A DNA stretch of 64,000 bases, from assembly GCF_010093535.1 (NCBI RefSeq), contig NW_022985168.1, positions 1,627,128-1,691,127 on the forward strand. Reading direction: 5' to 3'. The stretch is from Lindgomyces ingoldianus (taxonomy: Eukaryota; Ascomycota; Dothideomycetes; Pleosporales; Lindgomycetaceae). This document shows positions 1 to 12,243 of this stretch, piece by piece (position 1 is the first letter of the stretch; each line of letters begins with the position of its first letter). Position numbers and translations under genes: made by a program. The notes beneath the pieces are model-generated. The model saw only the letters and a program-made list of their open reading frames with translations. It had not been told where the DNA came from and did not search any database.

Positions 1-175
1 ATAATAATAAAAGCTATTACTGCTAAATACAGCCTTATAGACAAAAAAATATTAGAAAGACTAAATAATAGACTCTACTAGTAATATAAAAAAAACTATT
101 TTTTAAATAACTATTTTAAAGCATATTAGAAAGTAGCTATTTAAGACTTTAGCAGCCTAGATATAGTATTGCAGG

Positions 176-450
176 TGTGACGGTCCTACGCAGAGAGCTC
201 TGTCGCGCTTCACATGACGAGCTGCCCGTGCAGCTAATTAGGATATAGGGGGTGCGACTAGCGCAACGCTATTAGTTTGCTTAGCGCTAGCGTCCTTACT
301 AGCGCCTTAGCGCTGTAAGCACTTCTTCTATAGAGCTACTCTTAAAGCTCCCTCTCTCCTCTTTATTTTAGTGTAGCTAAAATAAAGCTAACTTACTCTA
401 CCTTACTTCCCTAGCTTTATACAGTAGTAGAGATAGTACTTATTATTACA
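176..450 (+). repeat. 5' LTR of the 176-6754 gypsy element
   Basis: 275 bp, starting TGTGACGGTC and ending ATTATTACA, matched end to end by 6480-6754. GCAGG duplication on its outer side. Confidence 0.92.
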
Positions 451-3400
451 TTACACTAAAATTATTTTATTTAGCTAAAAAACAGTAATATAATATCTAA
501 GTTTACTATGCAGTTAGCTCTAAGAGCTTAATCTGCTAACTAACTCTTACTTAGACAGATCTGCTAGTATAACTAGGCTAAGCTTTAGTTTATTAATAAT
601 AGCTATCTACTTTAAAGCCTTAGTTAGGCTAGGCAACTATAAAAGTAACACTAAGTAATAATTAAATTATTACACTTTATTAAGAAGCCCTAAGCTAGGA
701 GTGCTGCTGCTCTAGTTTAAATTAACTATAAAGGAGGGCCTACTGTACTAACTACCACCGCAACAACGCGAAGAGAGCCGCAGGCTCTGTACAAACCTAC
801 GTACAAACCCACCACTAATTGACTATCAGCCCCACCGTCACTAGACCCAGGGCTCACACTACACTATACCTCTGCGGACTGCTAGACCCTAGAGTAGAGG
901 GAAAAAGCTAAGAGCACTAGAATAGAAAAGCTATTAAAAATTAAAATGCGTGTTAATCCTACTGCCTAGCCTACTAGCAACGCCTATACGCCTAAACTAA
1001 GGACACTGCTATGCTAGGCCTAGTTCTACGCTAATAATGTGTTTAAAAAGGACTACACTATTAAGACTGCGCACGTGCGCACTTAGTAAGCTAGAAAAGC
1101 ACTATTGTTCTAGACAAAGGCTATTACCTAGAGTACTACTAATTATAATTTAATTAGCCTCTGCCTAGACCTACTAAACTTTATAGCTGCAGATTACACA
1201 GTTGTAGTAAATAAGCTGCTATAGCAGTTATTAAAAGTGTAAGCTTATTAAAACTACACTAATACTTTTACTAAAGCAGTTAACATAGTAAAAGCTAAGT
1301 AAGTAAAAGTTAGTAAAAAGCTATAAAAGCTTTAAAGCTTACTAAATAAAACTTTTAAACACTTAGCTAATTATAAAAATAAAGTTAAAAAACTTAAAGC
1401 TGCTACTATACTAGTGTGTAACTAATTATTCTTTTTAAACAAAGCTTATTAAGCGCTAAAAGGCACACTTACACTAACTATACTAAGAAAGCAACTATAA
1501 TTTAACTTAGCTACGCTAAGAACACCTAACCTCTCTTATATTAGTACTATAAGCTAGGGAGCTAGGCTAAAACTGTTAGCTAAAGTAGAGGATCTGCCTA
1601 GGTTTATAAGTAAAAATAATGTTAAATTTAACTACTAAAAAGACCTTCTAATAGGTAAGCTACTCTATAACATAGACTACTTTATACCTATAAATAGTAA
1701 CTCTATAAAAAAGAAAAACACTTAAGTACACTATATTAAGAGTAAAGTAAGTAGTTAAGTGCTAAGTTAACTAGTTTCTTACTTTAAAGCCTAAAAGTAG
1801 TAAAGTAAGCTAGTAATAACTAAAAATATTATAAGCTTCTTAAAAAAAAACTTTAAAAATACTAACTAGTAAATAAAAGCTAAGACTAAGCTTTACTAGC
1901 TTAAAATAAAGCTATCTTAGAATTTTAAAAACTTTAAGGCTTAGTTTATGTGCCTTATAAATAAAGCTAAGCTGCTGCTTAAGCAGTAAAAGAATAAAAT
2001 TTATAACACTTTATTAAGTTAGCTTTAAGTATATATAAAGACTTACTATAATAACCTAATAGTTAGCTTCTTTAATTACATAAAGTAAGCCTACTAGATA
2101 TTCTTCTTACTACAAAGGTCTGCTGTAAAGTTAAGCGCGCAATGTGTGTAGAAAAGTTAAAAGAAGCTTACGCGTTAAAATGTTCTTTAACTTACTGCTA
2201 CTACTACTGCTCTAATAACTCTAGCAACACCCTAAGTGTAAGCAGCTTTAATAAAGGATGCTATAACCTGCTACTTATACTATTAGCTAGGACATATAAG
2301 TTATAACTGCTTTTACGCCTGTGCTAAGAGCAAAGCTATAGAAGCAGCGTAAAAGCTAAACACTATAAGCTCTAGTAAGGACAGTAAATTAGAGAAAAAC
2401 TTACTCTAAAAAAAGTTTTCTCTCTAGAGTTAATAGATAAAGCGCTAGCACAGAAGCTGCGTAAGCTACTATTTAGCAGTAAGCCTTTTATGCTGCCCTA
2501 CTGCGTCTTTGCTAAAGGAATTACTGTACGCTTAAACAGTCTTATTAACACAGGGGCTAGTAGCTATAATCTAATTTACCTATAACACCTGCAGACAATC
2601 TAGAAGCACCTACAGCCTAAGATGCTTAGCATTAAGTCTATTTTTATTATAAAATATAATAATTAACTAAATAGATAAGTAGATAAGTACTTTTACATAA
2701 ATCTAGTAATTAATAGCTACTAGCTGCCTACACTCTTTATCTCTTATAACATAGGCTGTTATAACTTAATTATAAGCTATAAGGTCTTTAAAAAGGCTAG
2801 CATTTAGATTAACTATAAGAAATAATTAATTTAGTAGCTAAACAATAATTAGACGCAGAACTGTAAGTGTAATATTATTATCCCTACACATAGCATGTTC
2901 TTATAGATTAACTAATCTTATTAAGTAGACACTAACTAATAAAATAAGTTTATAAAGATATTAAAAATTAATTAATACTAACTTTAATTAACTTAAAAGT
3001 ATAATTAGTAGTAAAACTTAAAAAAGATAAAAAAGTAACTTAATTCTTAACTAATACTCCCTAGCGCTAATTAAGCGCGCTAATGTTAACTAGCTGTCTC
3101 TAAAAAAGCACTTGCTAAGGTAGGGCTAGAGGTAAACGTAATTAACGCTACTGCGTTTATACTACACACAAGGTGTAGAGATGTTATAATTAGACATATT
3201 AGCGTCTATAAAGTTAATTAACTAATTAAGAACTATTAAGCACTTATAATAGTTAATTCTAAGAATAAGCTCTAACAGCTAATGCTTAAGAAGTTACTAT
3301 CCCCTGCGTATGCTAAAGCTACGCTAGCCTACTTCTTAAAAATAGACTTAGACAAACTGCTGCTGCACTAACCTAGTGTTAACTATAATATTAAGCTAAC

Positions 3401-6400
3401 AGCAGAGAACACCCTATTAAGCAGCTTACTATACAGCATGTCTCTAGAGCAGCTTAGGCTAGTTAAGGACTATCTAGACAACTACCTATAACGCAGATTT
3501 ATTACACACAGCAACGCTAGCTACGCTTCTCTAGTCTTGTTTACTAAAAAGCTAAAAAAAAAGTAAAAGTTCTATGTAAACTATTATAAGCTTAACATAA
3601 TTATAAAGAAAAACACTTACTTAATACTTTTAATTTAAAAGACGCTTATGTAGCTAGCTATAGCTAAAGTCTTTACTAAGCTTAATATATAACAGGCATT
3701 TTATTACATCTAGCTTACTAAAAAGGTTAAGGACCTAACTACCTTCTAAACATACTATAGCAACTATAAGTATTACATGCTGCCTTTTAAACTTTATAAC
3801 AGCTCTATAACTTTTTAGTAATATATTAATTAAGTTCTACATAGCCTGCTTAATAACTTTTGTATAGCCTACTTTAATAACATTTTAATCTACTTAGATA
3901 ACCCTTTACAGCATAAAGCACATATTACTAAGGTTCTATGTTGTCTATAAAACACTAGCCTATAAATTAACTTTAAAAAAAGCAAATTTATAGTTACTAA
4001 AATAAAATTTCTAAGTTTTATTATTAGCATAAATAAAATCTACAAGGACCCTGCTAAGGTAGCTACTGTCTAAGACTAGCCTATACTAACCTTAATTAAG
4101 AGCCTGCAGTTGTTCCTAGGGTTCTGCAACTTTTACTGCGCCTTTCTTAAGAACTATAGTTGCATTATACAGCTGCTTATAAAGCTGCTTAAGCGTAGCG
4201 CCTAGCATCTTTTAAAAGAGCATAAGTTAGCTATGTTTAAGCGCGCTAAAGACCTTATACTATTAAATAATATTCTTACACACTACTTACTAGATTATAA
4301 GATGTGTATAAAGACTAATGTAAGTAATAAAGTTGTTATAAGAGTACTATTACAGCTACAGGACAACAGCATCTAGCGCCCTGTAGCGTTCTACTCTAAG
4401 ACTATAAGCCTGCTACAGATAAACTATAACATATATAATAAAAAGATACTTATAGTTATTTAAAGCCTATAAAAGTAGTAAGTGTAGCTAATAAGCCTAT
4501 AATAAAATAAGCTATTTATAGTAATTACTAACTACTAAGCTCTTAAGTACTTTACTGTTAAGCATAAGCTTACCTCTTACTAGATGTAATAAGCTATGCT
4601 AATAGCAGACTTTAACCTTACACTAACCTACTGCCTAGGCACTGCTAATGTTGTTGCAGACGCGCTATTAAGAAAGCAAAAAAAGCTTAAAATATAAAAA
4701 GAAAAAAATAAAGCTACTTATACACACTTTTTTTTAAGCTAAGAGTAAATTAGTGTTAGTCTTATTACTTAATTACACGCTACCTTGTAGAGCACCCCTC
4801 TGCTAAATAAGAAGCTTATAAAGCTACTGCTAATAAATTAACTATATAAGCTTATTAATTAAATCTTAGATACTAATTAGAATTATAAAAGCCTATAATA
4901 CTGCTATAATAAAGCGTAAGATTTTAGCTTATAATAAAAGATTAACACTAAGGGCCTACTACTAAAGAAAAGGAAGCTTATAGTTCTAGCTATCTAGTTT
5001 CTAAAAACTTACCTTATCTATGCTGTTTATACAACACAACTTACTACACATCCTAGAACTAGAAAAATAACTAAGCTGCTGCGTAAGTAGTACTACTAGC
5101 TAAGCATAAGCTAAAACATTAAGACCTATATTAGCGCCTATAAAGCCTATTAGTAGAGCTATATTTTTTAAAATAAGACCTTAGGGCTTTTTAAGCTACT
5201 ACTAATACTTAAGTAAGTATAGCAGAATATTTTTATAAATTTTAAGTTATTTCTACTTAATTAAGCTAGCTATAATAACATGTTTATTATAGTAGACTAT
5301 CTAAGTAAGCGCTACTTCTTACTACTATGCTATAAGACTATTACTACTATAAAGGCTGCAGACCTATACTATTACTATATCTAGCGCGTCTATAGACCCC
5401 TTTAATTAATTGTCTTTAACTATAGACTATAGTTTACCTTTACATTTATAGATAAGCTTTACTACTTTACTAGTGTTAAATAAAAGCTTTTTATACTCTA
5501 CTATCTCTAAACTAACAGCAACATAGAGGTGCTAAATTAGTATATTAACTAGTAACTATGTTTATTTATTAATTACTTCTAAGACAACTAGTTAGACCTG
5601 CTGCCCTATATAGACTAGGCTTAAGCATCTCTACTGCATAAGATAATAAAGTTATTACTATTTAAAATTAAGTTTAGCTATTATCTAACACACTACTAGA
5701 ACTAAAAGGCATGTATAAAACGCTTACTAACTGCGCTAGAGCAGATTTTATGTAAGAAAGCTTAAAGCTATGCTAAGCTCTACTATAACACTATATAATA
5801 AGTAATTAAAATTATAAAAAAAAGCATTACTTAAGCCTAAAAGTAGTAAGCAGCTTAGGTAAATAAAAAGTAGTATAAGCCTAACTTTATAGTAGGCAAT
5901 AAAGTATACATAACTTTTAAAGGCTTTACTATAGGGCGCTCTAGCTAAAAGCTTAACTAGCAGATGTACAGGCCCTATCTAATTATAGGCATAAGAGGTT
6001 ATTTGTACTAGCTTAAGCTCCCCCTATACATAAAAATGCACAACGTCTTCTACGTAGACTACCTACAGCAGGCAGCACCTACAACACTACTAGGTTAGGT
6101 TAAGCCTTTAAAAGAGCTAATTAAGGTTAACAGTTACTTTAAGTAGCAGGTTTAGAACATCCTAAATAGTTACGTCTACTATAGGCGTCTCTAATACTAA
6201 GCCTTATAGGTAGGCTATAATCCTAACCCTACCTAGTATAATGCTAACAGATTCCTTAGAGCTCTACATAAGGTAAGGGACTTCTACTAAGCATATCCTA
6301 CTAAGCCTAGTCTGCTAGCGCGACTAGACGCCTAGTTGCAAGCGTATAAAAAAAGTAAGAATATAAAACTTATAAAAGTTAATAATTAACCTATGCTAAG

Positions 6401-6479
6401 GTCTTAACTAGTTTAAAGACTAACATAAAGGCGCTAAACTACCTAGTCTTAGGGATAAGACTGCCTTAGAAGGGGGTAA

Positions 6480-6754
6480 TGTAACAGTCCTACGCAGAGA
6501 GCTCTGTTGCGCTTTACATAACAAGCTGCCTGTGCAGCTAATTAGGATATAGAGGGTGCAACTAGCGCAACGCTATTAGTTTACTTAGCGCTAGTGTTTT
6601 TACTAGCGCCTTAGCGCTATAAGCACTTCTTCTGCAGAGCTGCCCTTAAAGCTCCCTCTCTCCTCTTTATCTTAGTGTAGCTGAAATAGAGCTGACCTAC
6701 TCTACCTTGCTTCCCCAGCTCCATACAGTAGTAGAGACAGTGCTTGTCATCACA
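6480..6754 (+). repeat. 3' LTR of the 176-6754 gypsy element
   Basis: 275 bp, starting TGTAACAGTC and ending GTCATCACA, followed by GCAGG. Differences from the 5' LTR are almost all transitions in CpA/TpG contexts, as expected of RIP. Confidence 0.92.
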
Positions 6755-6997
6755 GCAGGACCTTTATAATTTTTAAAAAATATAAAGAAGAAACTTAGAT
6801 CTAAGAATACATTATAAATGTTTAAAAAAAATAGTTTTCCCTTTAAGACTAAACCTCTAGCACTTTAGTAAGAGAACTCTTTAAAAGATTCTAGGAATGT
6901 AAATGCTAGAAGTGTAGTTTACAGCATAACTACCTAAGCTATTACATAGTTATGCTTTACTAGATAAATATTAGTAATAATTACCTTACTTTTAATA

Positions 6998-8863
6998 ACG
7001 TACTTCATGGGCGAGTCGCTCACACACCTGAGTTGCTTACTTTTGCCAAGACCCCACCCTAACAAACTCTATTATGGCCCATAACAACCCGCTCTGGCAC
7101 TATATAGTACAGTACAGCCTAGAATATTATTTAGATACTACTTCTACTTCTTGCTTACACATTTGCGCGTTATGCCTAGTCTAATTGCACTGTCTGTAGC
7201 GCCTTTAGAATAGCTTACCTACTTTAGCTTACACCTGCTTCTTTGCCTTCTTTCTATTACTGCGCGCCCTAAACTCCTTTAAAGCTGTTAAGTGTAGGCT
7301 TTTTTAAATTATTAAAGTCTTTTTTGCCTTAATCTACTTTTTTTTATGTAATTTATGTTGTATAGTAGCCTTATTAGCTGCTTAAAGCTTAGTACTTTTC
7401 TGTTACACTAATACTAGCTTATACATAATTATTACTGCCCCCTTTAAGACCTTCTTAAACGCCTTAACTATAAAAGTTAGTAAACTATTTATATGCTTCT
7501 AAATTCTTATTTTTATAAGCATTAATTATAACTTAAGTTCTAAGGTATTGCTTAGGGTTTACAACTACTAAGGCTTGTTGTATACAAGTAGTAGTAGTAA
7601 TAGAGTGCGTAACTTTATATTAAAGCCTATTATAACCTGTTATAGGTTAAAAAGAACTAATCTAGCGCCTTAGAACTTTTCTTAGATATTACTAAAAGTA
7701 ATTATAGCATTATAAGCTACTTTAAAGCATAGCAGAAATTTTATTTTTATAATATAAGTAATTTAGTTGCGCATAAGGTTTTTAGCTTAGCACTTATACA
7801 CCTTTTTTAAAAAAGTAAAACAACCTACATTAAGTAGCTATAAAAGGTGTAATAAGTAAAAAAGCATGTAAATAGTAATAATCTTATTATTTTTATAGTA
7901 TTACTAGAAATAAAGCAAGTTATAGCTCTTATAGCTGTTAATAACTAGCAGACAGTAGCTGCTAATAGTACGCTTTTTTATATGCGTGTTAAAGTGCTTT
8001 AACTAGTCTAGACTAAGCTAATTAGTAGTCTAGCTGCGCTTAGAAATTATAATAACTTAATTTTAAAGTAGATTTTTCTTTTTATACTAGTTTAAAAGGT
8101 AGTTGCTACTCTAAAAAATAATAAAAAGCAGAATAGCCTACTTTTTAGCATTAATGCCCTAGATAGCTGTTGTCTACTTCTAGTTACCTAGCTAGACTAC
8201 TTTTAGCTGTCCTTATCTCTCTAAACCTATAACAACTGCTCTAGTAGATATCTAGCCTATTATAAACTCTGTCTTATTAAAGTTGTACATGTTATTATTC
8301 TAGATGCTATACTTAGCTTTAATATTTTTTATAAGGTTAAACTAGCCTTAAATTACTATAGGATTCTTATAAAAGGCTCTTTTATAGTTGTACTTACGCT
8401 TAAACTTTACTTTAAGCTCTAAGTAACACTTAATAAACATATTAAGCTAGTTTATGCTAACATAGCCTATATTATGCTTAGCGTGTAAAGAATTAGCTAT
8501 ATTAGCTACAGCTACTAGCTAGGGGGGAAATCCTTGCGCATCTAGCTTAAGTATATGCTAAATAATTACCTACTTTTTGTTATTATCTAGCTTCTGTAAG
8601 TTAGCTGTATAATTAGCTTAGAAAGGTTGTCTAGCGTGTTAGTTACTTATTATCTTTTAAAAGACCCTGTAAATAGCTGTAGCGCGTTAGTTAAAAAGTG
8701 TTGCGTTTTATTTAAAAGCTTAGAGCGTAAGCTGCATCTAACGTTCCTTTAACATATTTAAGTAGTGTTGTTAGGAATGCATTAGTGTAGGAAAAGTAGT
8801 GTGGTGGGGTCTTAGCAAAAGTAAGTGACTTAGGTGTGTGAGCAACTCGCCCATGAAGTACGT
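6998..8863 (-). mobile_element. Fot1-like (pogo/Tc1-mariner) DNA transposon, copy 1
   Basis: 1866 bp with terminal inverted repeats of roughly 60 bp beginning ACGTACTTCATGGGCGAG, flanked by TA on both sides (6996-6997, 8864-8865). The transposase reads on the minus strand from the right end. A CENP-B/pogo DNA-binding segment (about 8500-8600, with an LDARGFPP-like motif) is followed by a DDE-region remnant to the left, all peppered with stops. Length, TA target and domain order match the fungal Fot1 group. A younger insertion in copy 2 of this family (34958-44330) lies at the position equivalent to the TA at 7753-7754 here, so this copy preserves the empty site. Confidence 0.87.
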
Positions 8864-9077
8864 TATTATATAATAGGTAGCTAAAGTTAAATATAATATT
8901 ATAAATAATAAAGAATAATAGTAGTTTTTTATTAAGATCTAAGACTAGAAACTAGAAGGACTAGGTAGACCTGCTAGGTTTAAAGTTCTAAAGCTAGTAC
9001 TAGGAAAACCTAAGACACTACTTCTAAGCCTTATAATTAGTAAGAAGGCTTTAGTAATACAGTAAAGCTATAGCTAG

Positions 9078-9119
9078 TGTGTACTCTGCAAAAATAACAC
9101 TTATAGCACTAATAATTAC
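9078..9119 (+). other. Degraded Gag zinc knuckle of the outer gypsy
   Basis: The codons spell C-x2-C-x4-Y-x4-Y where a retroviral-type CX2CX4HX4C knuckle is expected. Both Tyr codons (TAT, TAC) are one or two transitions from His and Cys codons, consistent with RIP. Confidence 0.55.
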
Positions 9120-10393
9120 TAATAGAAAGGACACCCTATATAGATAGTATAAACGCAAGAATACCCTTAGTAGACTTAAAAAAGCCCCCTTAATACCTTA
9201 TATAAGCCTAATAATTGCCTATATCCCTAGTACTAGTGCACATAACAATACTATGTTAAGCACTAGGACAATAAACACTAAGTAGGATAGTAGCCTACAT
9301 AGAAGAAGAATTACAACAGATGCCTATAGCAGGGAACAGCTTTAGCCTGCAAAGTTACAAATTATTACACCTATTAGATAGCCTCCTCTTATAAGCTAGA
9401 AAGATAAGTAAGCTGTAAAAAATAAGATAATTATAAGTTTTATTACTTTTAATAAAAAGTAGTAAGAAAGAAGGATTATCTAACAACTTACTATCTTATA
9501 AAGGACTATAAATGCAAAGCACTTAACTGTTGTAATAGAGACTACTAGACCTATAAAGAAAAAAAAATTTAATAATAATCTATAAAACATTAACTTATAT
9601 CCTCTTTTAAACAAAGAAGCTTTTTATAATATATTAGCCCTAGTTATAGTAAGACAAGGAGTAGAGCACAACCTAACTACCATCTTTACGTACAAGAGAC
9701 AGTTAGGGCTAGCCCTTATAGACAGCAGATGCACCTTTACTACAGTAGATAAAGACTAGGTAGAACAACAGAACATCCTATTCTAAATTAAAATAGACTT
9801 GTTTAAAGTAACTCTAGCTAACACATCTTTAATAGAATATAGTAAAGAATAAATTAACTTAGAAATATATAAAAAAGACTTTAAAACTTTAAATATAAAA
9901 GATTAGAGATCTATAAACATACTTCTACTAAAAAGTAAGTATAATATAATCTTAGGATATAACTAGCTTAAAAAACATAACTTTGTAATTAACTAGAGAA
10001 TAATAACTATAGAAGCTTCTAAGAATTACGCACATATAACCTAGTTAGCATGCTATAATAACTAATGCCTAGTTTATAAACAAGTAAAATAAGGCAGCAG
10101 CTACTACCCTAAGAAAGGAAAACTCTAGAAATTCCCCTACTAAGAACTTAAAGTATAAGTAATAAAAATAATAAAAGAGAAGCTTAAGAAAGTTTTTTAT
10201 AAAAAAATTAAGGCTAATAAAGATGTAGATTAGATTAAGATCTTTAAAATTTAAAAAAAAGAAAGCATCCTAACTAAATATAAAGACTATAAAGATATAT
10301 TTAAGACTTTAGATAACCTAGAAAAATTACTACTACACTAGCCTTAGGACTATACTATTAACTTAGTAAAAAACTATAACCTAAAAACCTATA

Positions 10394-12243
10394 ACGTATT
10401 CCACCACCAAACCCGCCAAACCACTGAACCCAACAAAATCTCTTGGCATTGCGAACACTACGTACAAGACGCGATGTCTAAACAACACAAGACTATACTA
10501 ACTTAGTAAAAAGGCAGAATTGTCCTTGCGCTCTAGGCCTACTGCTTATGCTAATTTAAACATGTATAATAAGCTATAGTAGCTTTTAACGTGCCTTATT
10601 AGCAGCTTGCTGCTTAGCTTAATAGAATTATGTTTTAACCTACTATATAACTAAATTACTAGAAACTTACTGCAACTAAAGAGTAAATAATTATATAATA
10701 TATTCTTAACTTTAATTTATAAGAATTCGCGCCCTAGCTGTGCAAGGTAGTAGATATAGTAAATAAACTATTAGCTGCGCGTAGTAAAACACTAGTAAAG
10801 ATAAACTAGCCTACATAGTTTATGTCTTGTACAGAGAAGCTTAAGATAGCGTTTAATTAAGTAAAGAACTACTAGAGAATACTCTAAAAAGACTTAAAGT
10901 TAATTATAAAGTAGTTTAAGCTTATATAAAACATAATAGCAAAATATAGTGTTTATAATAATAATATCTACAACTTTAATAAGACTAGCTTCTAGATAGG
11001 CATAATTAGCACTATAAAAGTTATTATAAGTTTAGAAAGATGTATAAGGCCTGTCCTTATATAGCTAGGTAACTAGAAATAGGTTACTATAATCTAGAGC
11101 ATCTGCGCTGCTAGCTATACTACCCTGCTATTTATTATCTATAAAGGACGCGTCTACATCTCTGCCTAGTATAAGAAGATGTTAATACTGCGTAATTAAA
11201 AGCTATTAGTTTCTAAGAATAGCTAAATAAATAACACACTTAGTCTTAAGTAGTTAAAGCACTTTAATAAGCATATAAAGACATGTTAGGTAGGGGTATA
11301 CAGGCTGCTTATACTAGATAGCTATAAGAGCTACCTAAACTAGGATTTTAAGAATTATTACTTTATATAAAAGATCTTTACGCTTTATATGCTTGCGCAT
11401 TTATTGCATATTCTCTAGCTACTTAATGTAGTGTGCTTTTTACTATTAAAGCTTAAGTACTCTTAGCGTGTATAAGACTTAGCACGCTAATGCATGTAGC
11501 ATGTTAATAAAGAACGCTTTTTTCTAGCCTTTAAAGACACATTTTTAGACATTTTTATGTATAATAACTATAAAAAGGCTTTTAAGGCATCTAGACTAGT
11601 TCCTATTAACATGCAAGTAGTCCTTAATTGTCTTAACGTGCGGCTGTGTACCCTACTACTAGGACCCCTACTAGAAACGCTATAGCAATTAAAGACCCTA
11701 AGTAATTTATATAAATTTAAATTATAATTAAAGCTTATATATAATTCTTTTATATAATTACTAATAACAGCATAAGAAAGCTTTTTACAGCTTGTAAAAG
11801 AAGCTAAAGAGATGCTACATAGAAATATACTTATAAAGGCGCGCGTATAAGAGCTTAAAGAGTAATTAGCAGACATAACTAAGCATAAGGGGTGTAAAAG
11901 AAAGCAGATCTAGCAAGGTGGCATAATAGAGTATAGGACTGCAGCAGCGCAGGTAGCTGCTAAGGCGTCTGTAGTAGCTTAGCAGTTAAAGAAGGCTTGT
12001 AGTAGTAGTAATTAAAAAAGAGCCTAACTAGCTCTGCAGCGCTGTGGGAACTGTGGGGAGACTAGGCACAACGCTTGTACGTGCAAAAAGGATAAAAAAG
12101 AAGCACTAGAATTAGATGCAAGCACGTTGTACATAGGTTCTCTATTTAGTTGTAAATAAAATTAGAGTTTTGTACGTAGTGTTTACAATGCCAAGAGATT
12201 TTGTCGGGTTCGGTGGTTTAGCGGGTTCGGTGGTGGAATACGT
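10394..12243 (+). mobile_element. Pogo/Fot1-type DNA transposon with C-terminal CCHC knuckle
   Basis: 1850 bp with inverted ends of about 70 bp beginning ACGTATTCCACCACC, flanked by TA (10392-10393, 12244-12245). It interrupts the outer gypsy just before reverse transcriptase, and the gypsy reading frame resumes cleanly at 12244. The plus-strand transposase shows a CENP-B-like region (about 10700-10850), the segment before the third acidic residue resembling HxSHxLQPLDV (about 11395-11470), and at its C terminus an intact CX2CX4HX4C zinc knuckle at 12043-12084. Numerous stops make it inactive. The minus-strand open frame at 11568-11876 is a shadow of this transposase. Confidence 0.87.
12043..12084 (+). 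other. CCHC zinc knuckle at transposase C terminus
   Basis: Residues C-G-N-C-G-E-T-R-H-N-A-C-T-C, with every metal ligand intact despite the damage upstream. An equivalent knuckle is present in the 35713-43222 element. Confidence 0.75.

Larger units (their letters stand above)
176..6754 (+). mobile_element. Complete Ty3/gypsy (chromovirus) retrotransposon, RIP-inactivated
   Basis: Two 275-bp LTRs (176-450 and 6480-6754) begin TGT and end ACA and are flanked by an identical 5-bp target duplication GCAGG (171-175, 6755-6759). A G-rich polypurine tract sits just before the 3' LTR (6469-6476). Plus-strand domains can be read through stops: reverse transcriptase with a degraded MPFGL-type box (about 3775-3820) and ILIY box (about 3878-3900), the connection motif near 4105-4140, integrase with an IIVDYLSK-like stretch (about 5280-5320) and a chromodomain-like tail (about 6170-6270). 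The two LTRs differ mainly by C-to-T and G-to-A transitions, and the 5' copy is the more mutated in its 3' half. It sits in the gag region of the outer gypsy, so it is the younger of the two. Confidence 0.9.

Noticed and set aside
11568..11876. 102-codon minus-strand open frame
   Set aside because: Lies antisense within the 10394-12243 transposase; open by chance because RIP favours TpA in a particular phase. No family features.
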